DNA of 64,000 nt from Rhodopseudomonas sp. P2A-2r (GCF_026015985.1 NZ_CP110389.1:5426001-5490000), one strand, 5' to 3'; counted from the first letter of the stretch, positions 45,342 to 55,016 are shown. The notes: generated by a model from the sequence alone, not told the origin. Numbers and translations: made by a program.

Positions 45342-46146
45342 CGCCACGCTTGGGCGCGACACCACGCTGGCGAGCGACGCCGCACTGCTCGCCGACACGG
45401 TGCGCCAGGCCGGCGCGCTCGGGCTGGCCATGTTCCGCACCGAATTGAAGATGTGGACCAAGGGCGAATCCTCGCCGGTCTCGGAAGCCGACATCGCGGT
45501 CAACGACCTGATCGAGAGCCGGCTCAAGGCGGCGACGCCGGATTACGGCTGGCTGTCGGAAGAGAGCGCCGACAACGAGTCGCGGCTTGGCCGCAAGCTG
45601 ACCTGGATCATCGATCCCATCGACGGCACCCGCGGCTATCTCGCCGGCCGCGAGGACTGGTGCGTCAGCGTGGCGCTGGTGGAGGATGCCACGCCGCTGC
45701 TGGCCGCGGTCTTTGCGCCGGCCACCGACGAGTTCTTCTTCGCCGTGCGCGGCCAGGGCGCCCGTTGCAACGATCGGCCGATTCGCGCCACGCCGGGCAT
45801 CGACACGCACTTTCCCCGCATCGCCGGGCCGAAGCCGCTGGTGCAGCGCCTTGCCGCCCCCGCCGAGGACATCACGCTGTATCCGCGAATCGGCTCGCTG
45901 GCGCTGCGCCTGTGCTGGGTGGCCAACGGCCGGCTGGATGCGGCCTTCGCCGGCGGGCAGAGCCGGGACTGGGACCTCGCGGCGGCCGATTTGATCGTGC
46001 ACGAAGCGAATGGTAGGATGACCGAGCTTTCCGGCGATCCGATCCTCTATAATCGCCGGGAGGTGACCCATGGGTTGCTGGTGGCGGCAGGGGCGGATCG
46101 TCATGCCCACCTTGTCGAACAATTCCGCAACCGCCCGCGGGTCTGA
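45328..46146 (+). CDS. inositol monophosphatase/CysQ-family phosphatase
   Basis: The 272-residue protein has metal-binding motif 1 as WIIDPIDGTRGYLAG and motif 2 as WDLAAADLIVHEANG, with E in LSEESAD. These define the lithium-sensitive phosphatase superfamily. It is likely a 3'(2'),5'-bisphosphate nucleotidase (CysQ) or an inositol monophosphatase. The family's KEF after DGT is replaced by RGY, so the substrate is uncertain. It starts with TTG at 45328, inside the pmbA end, indicating coupling. Confidence 0.83.
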   Translation: MPDASATLGRDTTLASDAALLADTVRQAGALGLAMFRTELKMWTKGESSPVSEADIAVNDLIESRLKAATPDYGWLSEESADNESRLGRKLTWIIDPIDGTRGYLAGREDWCVSVALVEDATPLLAAVFAPATDEFFFAVRGQGARCNDRPIRATPGIDTHFPRIAGPKPLVQRLAAPAEDITLYPRIGSLALRLCWVANGRLDAAFAGGQSRDWDLAAADLIVHEANGRMTELSGDPILYNRREVTHGLLVAAGADRHAHLVEQFRNRPRV

Positions 46147-46208
46147 ACGGTCTCACGGCCAACTCCAATTCATCTGACCGCAGCCGGGACGCTGCAGGAA
46201 ACACATTC

Positions 46209-46457
46209 ATGTCGGACAATGCGCAGCCGCAACTGCTTCATCTGGTCGTCGGTGGCGAACTGACCGATCTTACCGGCACCACCTTCAAGGATCTCGACCA
46301 GGTCGAGGTCGTCGGCCTGTATCCGAACTATGCCTCCGCCTTCGCGGTCTGGAAGTCGAAGGCCCAGATGACGGTGGACAACGCGCACATGCGCTATTTC
46401 ATCGTCCATCTGCACCGCCTGCTCGATCCCAGCCAAGACGCGAAGCCCCGCAGTTGA
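46209..46457 (+). CDS. DUF4170-family protein
   Basis: The 82-residue soluble protein contains LLHLVVGGELTDLTGTTFKD, GLYPNYASAFAVWKSKAQMT and NAHMRYFIVHLHRLLDP, the conserved DUF4170 layout. Function is unknown. In alphaproteobacteria it usually lies next to the DUF374-waaA-lpxK genes, as here. Its TGA overlaps the TTG start of the next gene. Confidence 0.85.
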   Translation: MSDNAQPQLLHLVVGGELTDLTGTTFKDLDQVEVVGLYPNYASAFAVWKSKAQMTVDNAHMRYFIVHLHRLLDPSQDAKPRS

Positions 46458-47179
46458 AACGACTGCTTCGCAACACGCTGCGCAGCAGCTGGGTCCAGCG
46501 CGCGGCGGGCTTCGTCGCGGCCGAATTCCTGCGGCTGGTGTGGAAGACCAACACTTTCGCCTACGATCCGCCGAACGTCTATGACATCGTCGAGCCTGAG
46601 ATGCCGGTCATCCTCGCCTTCTGGCACGGCCAGCATTTCATGACGCCGTTCATCCGCCGCAAGAACTATCAGGGCAAGGTGCTGATCTCGCGCCATCGCG
46701 ATGGCGAGTTCAATGCGCTCGCTGCCGAAAGGCTGGGCATCGGCACGGTGCGCGGCTCCGGCGATCATGGCGGCGCCTTCCACCGCAAGGGCGGCGTCGG
46801 CGCCTTCAAGGAGATGGTGCGCGTGCTCGAACAGGGCATCAACATGGCGCTGACCGCCGACGTGCCGAAGCGTTCGCGCGTGGCCGGCCTCGGCATAATC
46901 ATGCTGGCGCGCGAATCGGGCCGTCCGATCATGCCGTTCGCTATGGCCACGAGCCGCTTCATCCAGCTCCAGAACTGGGACCGCACCACCATCAACCTGC
47001 CATTCGGGCGCGGCGTCCTGATCGGCGGCGAGCCCATCAGCGTGCCCGCGGACGCCGATTCCGCGACCATGGAAATGCTGCGGCTGCGCCTTGAGACCAC
47101 GCTGAACGACGCCACCCGGCGCGCTTACGAAGCGGTCGGCCGCCCGGAAGAGGCAACCCATGCCCCGCATCAGGGCTAA
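46454..47179 (+). CDS. DUF374-family lysophospholipid acyltransferase-like protein
   Basis: The 241-residue protein contains ILAFWHGQHFMTPFIRRKNY (the H-containing block found at the acyltransferase active site), ISRHRDGEFNALAAERLGIG and MALTADVPKRSRVAGLGIIM. DUF374 proteins resemble lipid A or phospholipid acyltransferases, and this location before waaA suggests a role in lipid A acylation. That is inferred from context. The TTG start at 46454 overlaps DUF4170, and its 3' end overlaps waaA by 20 bases. Confidence 0.83.
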   Translation: MKRLLRNTLRSSWVQRAAGFVAAEFLRLVWKTNTFAYDPPNVYDIVEPEMPVILAFWHGQHFMTPFIRRKNYQGKVLISRHRDGEFNALAAERLGIGTVRGSGDHGGAFHRKGGVGAFKEMVRVLEQGINMALTADVPKRSRVAGLGIIMLARESGRPIMPFAMATSRFIQLQNWDRTTINLPFGRGVLIGGEPISVPADADSATMEMLRLRLETTLNDATRRAYEAVGRPEEATHAPHQG

Positions 47180-48493
47180 AGCCTTGGCGACGACGGATTC
47201 GCTGCCGGTGACGCTGCGCGCCTATCGCCGGCTCTCGGCGGCGCTGGGGCCGCTGGCGCCGTTGCTGATCCGTCAGCGGCTGAAGCACAGCAAGGAAGAC
47301 CCGGCGCGCTGCGGCGAGCGCCGCGGCATCAGCGCCATCGACCGCCCCGCGGGGCCGCTGGTGTGGATCCACGGCGCCAGCGTCGGCGAGGTGCTGGCGG
47401 CGGCGGCGCTGATCGAGCGGCTGCGCGCGGCCGGCATGCGCATTCTTCTGACATCGGGCACGGTGACCTCGGCGGCGATCGTTGCCAAGCGTTTTCCGGC
47501 CGACATCATCCACCAGTTCATCCCCTACGATGCGCCGCGCTTCGTTTCGCGGTTTCTCGATCACTGGCGGCCGTCACTGGCGCTGTTCATCGAATCCGAC
47601 CTGTGGCCGAACCTGATCCTGTCGGCCCATGCCAGGCGTCTGCCGATGGTGCTGATCAACGGCCGGATGTCGCAACGCTCGTTCCCGCGCTGGCAGAAGT
47701 TCTCGGCCACCATCGGCGCCCTGCTCGGCCGCTTCGACATCTGCCTCGCGCAATCCGACACCGACGCCGAACGCTTCAGCGCGCTCGGCAGCCGCAACGT
47801 CATCACCACCGGCAATCTCAAGCTCGACGTGCAGGCGCCCCCGCCGACGACGCCAAGCTGGAAAAGCTGATGGCCGTGACCCGCGGCCGTCCGGTGATCG
47901 TGGCCTCGTCGACCCATCCCGGCGAAGAGGAACTGCTCACCGCCGCACACAAGAACCTCGCCGGTTTCTTTCCATCGCTGCTGACCATCATCGTGCCCCG
48001 TCATTCCCACCGCGGCGAGGCCGTCGCGCAGATGATCGCGGCCACGGGCGCCCAGGTGGCGCTGCGCTCGCGCGAGGAATTGCCGACCTCCTCCACCGAC
48101 ATCTATGTCGCCGACACCATGGGCGAACTCGGCCTGTTCTACCGGCTCGCGCCGGTGGTGTTCATGGGTGGCTCGCTGGTGCCGCATGGCGGCCAGAACC
48201 CGATCGAGGCGATCAAGCTCGACGCCGCCATCGTGCATGGCCCGCACGTGTTCAATTTCACCGATGTCTATCAAGCGCTCGACGGTGCCGGCGGCGCGAA
48301 GCAGGCCGACGACAGCGATGCGCTGGTCCGGCAGCTCGGTCATCTGCTGGGCCATCCGGACGCGCGCAAGAGTTCGATCGCGGCCGGCGTCGGCGTGGTC
48401 GAACGGCTCGGCGGCGCTCTGGAGCGGACGCTGGGCGCGCTGGAGCCCTATCTGCTGCAATTGCGGCTGGAGATGGGATCGCGCGATGCATGA
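47160..48493 (+). CDS. waaA: 3-deoxy-D-manno-octulosonic acid (Kdo) transferase (one-base deletion)
   Basis: The restored product is about 444 residues. The N-terminal GT-B half has GPLVWIHGASVGEVLAAAAL, SGTVTSAAIVAKRFP and FIESDLWPNLI. The C-terminal half has PVIVASSTHPGEEELL, TIIVPRHSHRGEAVAQMI, YVADTMGELGLFYRLA and GGSLVPHGGQNPIEA. It transfers Kdo to lipid IVA at the inner membrane. The frame breaks in the C run 47838-47842 (KLDVQAPP|ADDAKLEKLM). One C restores it. Its stop overlaps the lpxK ATG. Confidence 0.93.
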
Positions 48494-49504
48494 GCCGGCG
48501 TTCTGGCACGCGCCGTCATCGTGGCTGGCGCGCCTGCTGATGCCGCTCGCCGCCGTCTACGGCGAGATCGCCGCCACCCGCATGTCACGCAAGGGCATCG
48601 ATGTCGGCATTCCCGTGTTGTGCGTCGGCAACTATCATGTCGGCGGCGCCGGCAAGACGCCCACCACGCTGGCGCTGGTGGCGCTGTTGCGCGATCTCGG
48701 CGAGACGCCCGTGGTGCTGAGCCGCGGCTATGGCGGCAGCCTGCGCGGCCCGGTCAGGGTCGATCCCGGGCGGCACGGCGCGGCGGAGGTCGGCGACGAG
48801 CCGCTGATGATGGCGCGCCACGTGCCGGTGGTGAGCGCCCGTGACCGTGTCGGCGGCGCGGCGTTGGCCCGCTCCACCGGCGCCAGCGTCATGGTGATGG
48901 ACGACGGCTTCCAGAACCCGGCCCTCACCAAGGATACAAGCTTCATCGTCATCGACAGCGATCGCGGCCTCGGCAATGGCCGCGTGCTACCGGCAGGACC
49001 GCTGCGCGCACCGCTCGACGCGCAGCTCCCGCGAACCGACGCGCTGGTGATCGTCGGCCGCGGTCACGCTGCGGACGCCGTGGCGGATGCGATCGCCGCA
49101 CAAGGCTGTCCGGTGTGGCGCGCGCAGATCACGCCGGACGCGGCCACGGTCGCGCGGCTGCAGGGAAAGCGGGTGCTGGCCTTTGCGGCATCGGCGATCC
49201 CCGCCGGTTCTTCAACACGCTGCGGACGGGCAATGTCGATGTCGTCGTCGAGAAGGCGTTTGCCGATCATCATCCCTACACGGCAGCCGATCTCGATGCC
49301 CTGCTCGCACAGGCCAGGCGCGACGGTCTGACATTGGTGACGACTGAAAAGGATCTGGTGAAATTGCGGGCGCTGCCCGGCGCACAGGACATCGTCCCCT
49401 TCGCCATCAACCTGGCGTTCGACGAGGCCGGGGCGCTTGAAACCTTCGTCCGGACGGAGCTCAACAAAGCGCGCAGCAGGAACTGGACGACGAAGCCCCG
49501 ATGA
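48486..49504 (+). CDS. lpxK: tetraacyldisaccharide 4'-kinase (one-base deletion)
   Basis: LpxK phosphorylates the 4' position of the lipid A disaccharide. The restored product is about 339 residues with a membrane-associated N-terminus, a Walker A-type GGAGKTPT (53-60), SRGYGG, VGDEPLMMARHVPVVSARDR and the DDGFQNPAL catalytic segment. The frame slips at 49185-49188 (LAFA|GIGDPRRFFNTL). One G restores it. waaA overlaps its start by eight bases, so the two lipid A core steps are coupled. Confidence 0.93.
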
Positions 49505-49507
49505 GAT

Positions 49508-49621
49508 GTAGGGTGGGCAAAGGCATCGACCGCGCGGAAGCGCGGAGATGACGTGCCCACCATCAGACGCACAGCGGGTGTCGTGGTGGGCATGGCGCAG
49601 GCGCGCCTTTGCCCACCCTAC
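49508..49621. repeat. inverted repeat, family D-like (GTAGGGTGGGCAAAG...CTTTGCCCACCCTAC)
   Basis: Fifteen-base outer arms are perfect inverted copies, with an inner inverted pair CGTGCCCACCA / TGGTGGGCATG. It lies between convergent lpxK and the DUF2093 gene. Confidence 0.85.
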
Positions 49622-49631
49622 TGTCTAAACC

Positions 49632-49856
49632 TCAGCTCGCCTTCAGCGCAGCCGGGTAGTGTCGCTGCAGCACAGAGGACGGGAGCGCATAGGCTTCCTG
49701 CAGATCGACGCTCCAGTATTTCAGCTCATCGAGCGGAATCCGCTCCTGGGTGATCGCGCATTTCACATAGGTACCCGGCGACACCACGCGGAAATCGCCA
49801 TCGAGATATTGCAGCTTCGCCTCGCCGTTGCCCGACGGTCCGAATTTGTTCAGCAC
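49632..49856 (-). CDS. DUF2093-family protein
   Basis: The 74-residue protein contains LNKFGPSGNGEAKLQYLDGD, FRVVSPGTYVKCAITQERIP and LDELKYWSVDLQEAYA, which match DUF2093. Function is unknown. AGGAG sits seven bases before the GTG at 49856, which is preferred to a longer frame reaching 49952. Confidence 0.87.
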   Translation of the reverse strand: MLNKFGPSGNGEAKLQYLDGDFRVVSPGTYVKCAITQERIPLDELKYWSVDLQEAYALPSSVLQRHYPAALKAS

Positions 49857-50082
49857 AGTGTGTCTCCTCGTCGTCGCGGCGGCCTGCGGCCCGACGGAAT
49901 GTTGTCGTACCCGGTAGCATAAATCGCCTGCTGCGTCGCAGATATAAACCATGCATGACGCCGGCGGTAGGGCCGCGGCGGCCGGCCTGTCAGGATGTCT
50001 GATCCAGCGATTTGCCGTAGCGATCGAGCAGCGCCGCGACCTCGTGCGGATGCCTGTCGAGCGTCTCCGACGCGCCTACTCC

Positions 50083-51012
50083 TCAGGCCCGCAGCACTGC
50101 ATCGACCAGCAATCCCGCCAGTAGCAGCAGCCCGGCGTCGCGGTTGGATTTGAATACGCGCAGGCATAAAGCGGGATCGCGGATGTCGAGCCGGACGATC
50201 TGCCAGATCAGATGCGCAGTGAAGACCGCAAGCCCCAGCCAGGCCGGCCAGTGCGCACCGCCCAGCGCCAGCGCCGCGCCGATCAGCGCCACCGCCAGCG
50301 CGTAGAATGCCCCGAGCGCCAGTCGGGTGCGCGCGCCGAACAGCAGCGCCGTGGACTTGATGCCGATCAGCGCATCGTCCTCGGCGTCCTGGTGGGCGTA
50401 GATGGTGTCGTAGCCGATCACCCATGAGATCGAGCCGGCATAGAGCAAGAGCGCAGTGGCATCGATGCGGCCGAACTGCACCGCAAAGCCCATCAGCGCG
50501 CCCCAGGAGAACGCCAGCCCGAGCACCACCTGCGGCCAGTAGGTGACCCGCTTCATGAACGGATAGGCGGCGACGATGACCAGCGAGGCGATGCCGGTGG
50601 CAATCGCGAAGCTGTTGAACTGCAGCAGGATCGCAAGTCCGATCAGCGCCTGGAGGACCAGGAACGCGGCGGCCTTGGTGACGCTGACCTGCCCGGCCGG
50701 AATCGGCCGCGATCGCGTCCGCTCCACTTTCGCATCGAGATCGCGGTCGGTGATATCGTTCCAGGTGCAGCCGGCGCCGCGCATCACGAAGGCGCCGACG
50801 AAGAACAGCACGATGATCGTGGGAAGCTGGCTGACGTCGTGGGCAACGCCGGCGGCCAGCGCCGCCGACCACCAGCACGGCATCAGCAGCAGCCACGATC
50901 CGATCGGCCGGTCGAAGCGCGCCAATCGCAGATAGGGCCGCGACCACAGCGGCGCGATGTGATCGACCCAGTTGCCGGTCGCATCGGCAACGCGGGCGGC
51001 CGCATCGCTCAT
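50083..51012 (-). CDS. ubiA: 4-hydroxybenzoate polyprenyltransferase
   Basis: The 309-residue, roughly eight-helix membrane enzyme attaches the polyprenyl tail in ubiquinone synthesis. Its first Asp-rich motif is NDITDRDLDAKV (85-96) and its second YAHQDAEDD. YLRLARFDRPIGSWLLLMPC at the N-terminus is typical. UbiA family members for other quinones or haem exist, but the motif wording fits UbiA best. Upstream on the same strand, ten bases away, lies a secreted-protein gene. Confidence 0.9.
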   Translation of the reverse strand: MSDAAARVADATGNWVDHIAPLWSRPYLRLARFDRPIGSWLLLMPCWWSAALAAGVAHDVSQLPTIIVLFFVGAFVMRGAGCTWNDITDRDLDAKVERTRSRPIPAGQVSVTKAAAFLVLQALIGLAILLQFNSFAIATGIASLVIVAAYPFMKRVTYWPQVVLGLAFSWGALMGFAVQFGRIDATALLLYAGSISWVIGYDTIYAHQDAEDDALIGIKSTALLFGARTRLALGAFYALAVALIGAALALGGAHWPAWLGLAVFTAHLIWQIVRLDIRDPALCLRVFKSNRDAGLLLLAGLLVDAVLRA

Positions 51013-51022
51013 CGGAGGGCGA

Positions 51023-51715
51023 TCATCGGGTCAACACGTTGCCGTTCAGCGTGTCGAAGGTGCTGCCGCCGCGCTTGGCGGCGGTGGCTTCCGGCATCGC
51101 CGCCGAGGAGCCGAGCACGTCGGCAAGGCTCGGAGCCGCCGGCCCGCGCTGCTGCACCTGCTGGGCCGCGTTGCAGACCTGCGCTAGCATCTTCTCGGTG
51201 TTCTTGTGACCGGACTTCATCTGCTCGCTGACATTCGGCGGAATGCCGCATTTCTGCGCGTTGGCCTCGATGTACTTGATCATCTTGACCTCGCTCTGCG
51301 AGAAGTTGCCGATCAGCTTGCAGGCCTCCTGCGGCGGCGCGTGGCGCGAGCTGGCGGCCTTGATCGCCTGGCCGCGCTTTTCCGCTTCCTGACGCAGCGG
51401 CATGAACTGCTTCATGCAGTCCTCGCCGCCGGGGGGACCCGCCTGCGGACCCGGCTGGGAAAATGCGCCAACCGGCGGTGCGCCGGCCGACGGAAACGGG
51501 CTGGGCGCACCCACGGCAGCCGCCGGCGCACCGTTGACGGGTGGAAATGGCGAGGCGGCGGGGGCGCCGTTGACCGGCGGGAACGGCGAGGCGCTAGCCG
51601 GCGCAGCGGCGCCGCCCGGCAACGGCGCGGGGAATGCACCCTGGGCGCGAAGCTCGGCGGCCTGGACGGCCAGGACCGCCATGGTCAGCGGCACGATCAG
51701 ATAACGGATGAGCAA
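51023..51715 (-). CDS. secreted Pro/Ala-rich protein of unknown function
   Basis: The 230-residue product has a signal-type N-terminus (LIVPLTMAVLAVQAAELRA) and a Pro/Ala-rich linker containing the direct peptide repeat ASPFPPVNGAPA twice, mirrored in the DNA near 51535-51600. A compact C-terminal domain has four cysteines (GEDCMKQF, QEACKLIG, AQKCGIPP, AQVCNAAQ), probably two disulfides. The domain is not one I can name. GGAGGA lies seven bases before a TTG at 51715, so I chose it over a GTG at 51739. It ends ten bases before ubiA and may be cotranscribed with it. Confidence 0.72.
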   Translation of the reverse strand: MLIRYLIVPLTMAVLAVQAAELRAQGAFPAPLPGGAAAPASASPFPPVNGAPAASPFPPVNGAPAAAVGAPSPFPSAGAPPVGAFSQPGPQAGPPGGEDCMKQFMPLRQEAEKRGQAIKAASSRHAPPQEACKLIGNFSQSEVKMIKYIEANAQKCGIPPNVSEQMKSGHKNTEKMLAQVCNAAQQVQQRGPAAPSLADVLGSSAAMPEATAAKRGGSTFDTLNGNVLTR

Positions 51716-51907
51716 AGATCTTCCTCCGGCAAGGTCCACGCGTCCCCGAGCCCTTTTGAAAGGGAATGTTGGTTCGGGGCCTTTTACGATTCCTGCCAGT
51801 CCTTAACAACCCGCGGAATTTGGCAACAGCACGGCGCAATGCCATGTCGGGCGGTGATAATTCGCCGCAGTTGGGCTAATGCTCGCCTCCCCGATGGAAA
51901 CCGACCG

Positions 51908-52663
51908 ATGCCGCAAGCCGATTTTCGCAGCCCCCGCCTGTTCGTCGATGCGCCATTCGCGCCTGACGGCAGCCTCGCGCTGGACCGCAGCCAGAGCAAC
52001 TACCTCGGCAATGTGCTGCGGCTGGGCGCCGGCGACCAGGTGCTGGTGTTCAACGGCCTCGACGGCGAATGGCGCTCGGCGATCTCCGGCGGCAAGCGCG
52101 TCGATCGGCTGACCCTGCTGGCGCAGAGCCGGCCGCAGGACCGGTTGCAGGACATCACCTACCTGTTTGCGCCGCTGAAACACGCCCGCCTCGACTATAT
52201 GGTGCAAAAGGCCGTGGAAATGGGGGTTTCGGCGCTGCAGCCGGTGACCACCCGGTTTACCCAGGTGTCCCGGGTCAATACCGAGCGGATGCGGGCCAAT
52301 GTGGTGGAAGCCGCCGAGCAATGCGGCATCCTCAGCATCGCCGGAGTCGGCGAACCGCAGACCCTGGACAAATATCTCGGCCAGCGCGACGGCGCCCGGC
52401 TGCTGGTGTTCTGCGACGAGGAGGCCCCCGTGGCCGATCCCGTGGCGGCGCTGGCCGGCGCCCGCGAGCAGGCCGGCCACGGCATCGACGTGCTGATCGG
52501 CCCGGAGGGCGGCTTCGCCGGGCCGGAGCGCGACGTTCTGCTGAAGCAGCCGAATATCCTGCGGCTGGCGCTGGGACCGCGAATCCTGCGCGCCGATACC
52601 GCCGCCGTAGCCGCCCTGACCCTGGTGCAGGCCGCGCTCGGTGATTTTGCGGTAACCAAGTAG
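51908..52663 (+). CDS. rsmE: 16S rRNA (uracil(1498)-N3)-methyltransferase RsmE
   Basis: The 251-residue SPOUT-family enzyme has SPRLFVDAPFAPDG at the N-terminus (PUA-like), AVEMGVSALQPVTTRFTQ and the SAM-binding knot IDVLIGPEGGFAGPERD and ILRLALGPRILRADTAA. It methylates U1498 in the decoding region. The ATG at 51908 lies within a purine-rich context. It is monocistronic and divergent from the preceding gene. Confidence 0.93.
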   Translation: MPQADFRSPRLFVDAPFAPDGSLALDRSQSNYLGNVLRLGAGDQVLVFNGLDGEWRSAISGGKRVDRLTLLAQSRPQDRLQDITYLFAPLKHARLDYMVQKAVEMGVSALQPVTTRFTQVSRVNTERMRANVVEAAEQCGILSIAGVGEPQTLDKYLGQRDGARLLVFCDEEAPVADPVAALAGAREQAGHGIDVLIGPEGGFAGPERDVLLKQPNILRLALGPRILRADTAAVAALTLVQAALGDFAVTK

Positions 52664-52783
52664 GAAGACGGGTGGAAATCCTGACCCCGCATTAAGCCAC
52701 TTGGCCGATGGTGGGTCGAAACTCCCCGCCGGCCATGTTAAGGGGCTGCGCCGACTGACACTTTGGAACTGCTGGACGCTGAG

Positions 52784-53959
52784 ATGACCGAAACCGCCGC
52801 CCCTCGCGCGACCGGATCCGCCGCATGGGCGGATGCGCTGCTGCTGTCGTTCGCCCAGGCCGGCTACCACCAGGCCGAGCCAGCGATCCTACAGCCGGCC
52901 GAACCGTTTCTCGACCTGTCCGGCGAGGACATCCGCAAAAGCCTGTACCTGACCACCGACGCCTCCGGCGACGAGCTGTGCCTGCGTCCGGACCTCACCA
53001 TTCCCGTGGCCCGGGATTACCTCGCCTCCGCCCAGGCCGGACAGCCGGCCGGCTTCTGCTATCTCGGCCCGGTGTTCCGTTATCGCCAGGGCTGCCCGAG
53101 CGAATTCCTGCAGGCCGGGATCGAATCCTTCGGCCGCCAGGACAGTGCCGCCGCCGACGCCGAAATGCTGGCGCTCGGCCTCGAGGCCACCGCCACCTTT
53201 GGCGTGACCGACGTGGACATCCGCACCGGCGACGTGGCGCTGTTCACCGCGCTGATCGACGCGCTTGACCTCTATCCGGTGTGGAAGCGCCGGCTGATCA
53301 AGGATTTCAACCGCAAGGGCGATCTCGAGATGGATCTCGGCCGCCTGACGCTGGCGGAAGCGCCGGCCCGCAACGAATATGAAGGCGTGCTCGCCGCATT
53401 GGCCGGCTCCGACCGCAAGGCGGCGCTGGCACTGGTCACCGACCTGATGTCCATCGCCGGTGCCAGCAATGTCGGCGGCCGTTCGGTGGCCGAGATCGCC
53501 GACCGTTTCCTCGAGCAGTCGACGCTCAAGGGCGGCGCCCTGCCCCGCGAAGCACTGGCGCTGATCAAGCGCTTCCTCGCCATCTCCGGCAGTCCCGACG
53601 ACGCGCTGGCGCAACTGCGCGCGCTGGCCGCCGAGGCGCAGCTCGACCTCACCGCGGCCATCGACACCTTCGAAAGCCGCACCGGCTTCATGGCCGCCCG
53701 TGGCGTCGACGTTTCGAAGATCCGCTTCGCCACCTCGTTCGGCCGCGGCCTCGACTACTACACCGGCTTCGAGTTCGAACTGCACCGCAAGGGCAACGGC
53801 GTCGAGCCGTTGGTGGCCGGCGGGCGCTATGATGGCCTGCTCAGCCAGCTGGGTTCCACCACGCCGATTCCCGCCGTCGGCTTCTCGATCTGGATCACAA
53901 CTCTGACACAGGTTCGCCGCAACGCTTCCGCAAGCGAATTGGCGGGGAGCACACCATGA
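52784..53959 (+). CDS. hisZ: ATP phosphoribosyltransferase regulatory subunit HisZ
   Basis: The 391-residue protein resembles histidyl-tRNA synthetase ([52 protein letters not shown]) but lacks the anticodon-binding domain and is much shorter than HisS at 9807. That marks it as HisZ, which activates and regulates HisG at the first step of histidine synthesis. It shares a four-base overlap (ATGA) with hisG. Confidence 0.9.
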   Translation: MTETAAPRATGSAAWADALLLSFAQAGYHQAEPAILQPAEPFLDLSGEDIRKSLYLTTDASGDELCLRPDLTIPVARDYLASAQAGQPAGFCYLGPVFRYRQGCPSEFLQAGIESFGRQDSAAADAEMLALGLEATATFGVTDVDIRTGDVALFTALIDALDLYPVWKRRLIKDFNRKGDLEMDLGRLTLAEAPARNEYEGVLAALAGSDRKAALALVTDLMSIAGASNVGGRSVAEIADRFLEQSTLKGGALPREALALIKRFLAISGSPDDALAQLRALAAEAQLDLTAAIDTFESRTGFMAARGVDVSKIRFATSFGRGLDYYTGFEFELHRKGNGVEPLVAGGRYDGLLSQLGSTTPIPAVGFSIWITTLTQVRRNASASELAGSTP

Positions 53960-54933
53960 CCGCGCCGTTCGTTCTCGCCGTTCCCTCCAAGGGCCGCCTC
54001 CAGGAAAACGCCGAGGCGTTCTTCGCGCGCGCCGGGCTTGCGCTGGCCAAGCCGGGCGGCGCCCGCGACTATCGGGGCACCATTCCCGGCCTCGACAACG
54101 TCGAGATCGCCTATCTCTCGGCCAGCGAGATCGCCTCGCAGCTGGCGCGCGGCGCGGTGCATCTCGGCGTCACCGGCGAGGACCTGCTGCGCGAGAGCAT
54201 CGTCGATGCCGACAGGCGCGTTGCGCTGATCGAGGGCCTCGGCTTCGGCAGCGCCAACGTGGTCGTCGCCGTGCCGCAGTCGTGGATCGACGTCCGCACC
54301 ATGGCCGATCTCGACGACGTCACCACCGGCTTCCGCGCCCAGCACAACCGCCGCATGCGCGTCGCCACCAAGTACATCAACCTGACGCGCAACTTCTTCG
54401 CCGCACATGGCGTGGTCGACTACCGCATCGTCGAGAGTGCCGGTGCCACCGAGGGCGCCCCCGCCACCGGCACCGCCGAGATGATCGTCGACATCACCAC
54501 CACCGGCGCCACCCTCGCGGCCAACGGCCTCAAGGTGCTCGATGATGGTGTGATCCTGCGCAGCCAGGCCAATCTCGTCGCCTCGCGCGACGCCGACTGG
54601 AGCGACCACGCGCGCGAGACCGCACGCATCATTCTCGACCATATCGCCGCGCGCGCCCGCGCCAGCAAGTACAAGGAAGTCCGCACCCGCTTCGCCGGCT
54701 GCGACGCCGCCCTGCTGGCCGAAGCGCACAAGCGTTTCGGCGTGGTGTCGCCATTCGGCGGACCGACCTCGTCGGGCATGATCACGCTGCACTGCCCGCC
54801 GGCGCAGATCTATGCATTGGGCAGCTTCCTGCGCGACCACGGCGCCGATACGGTCTCCGTGGCATCGCTCGATTACGTGCTCGACCGCGCCAATCCGCTG
54901 TTCGCCAAGCTCGAGACATTCCTGCGGCCGTAG
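53956..54933 (+). CDS. hisG: ATP phosphoribosyltransferase (long form, with HisZ)
   Basis: The 325-residue protein catalyses the first committed step of histidine synthesis. [47 protein letters not shown] and the PRPP-binding [20 protein letters not shown] are visible. It has an extra C-terminal domain (residues about 245-325, including [20 protein letters not shown] and [20 protein letters not shown]) beyond the 200-230 residues of the usual HisZ-dependent form. Coupled translation with hisZ is indicated by the overlap. Confidence 0.92.
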   Translation: MTAPFVLAVPSKGRLQENAEAFFARAGLALAKPGGARDYRGTIPGLDNVEIAYLSASEIASQLARGAVHLGVTGEDLLRESIVDADRRVALIEGLGFGSANVVVAVPQSWIDVRTMADLDDVTTGFRAQHNRRMRVATKYINLTRNFFAAHGVVDYRIVESAGATEGAPATGTAEMIVDITTTGATLAANGLKVLDDGVILRSQANLVASRDADWSDHARETARIILDHIAARARASKYKEVRTRFAGCDAALLAEAHKRFGVVSPFGGPTSSGMITLHCPPAQIYALGSFLRDHGADTVSVASLDYVLDRANPLFAKLETFLRP

Positions 54934-55016
54934 AGCGCGAACCGCCGGCCTTGCTGGCGACGACGCCTCGCCGTAACCATATGTTGCTGCATGTTGTGGA
55001 TTCTGGGACCTGATCG

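Noticed and set aside
1031..49504. Programmed frameshifting or pseudogenes as the cause of the broken genes
   Set aside because: The shifts lack a common slippery site, hit unrelated and essential genes, and are all single-base losses. Sequencing or assembly error explains them better.
52784..53959. Second histidyl-tRNA synthetase
   Set aside because: It lacks the anticodon-binding domain and overlaps hisG, so it is HisZ.
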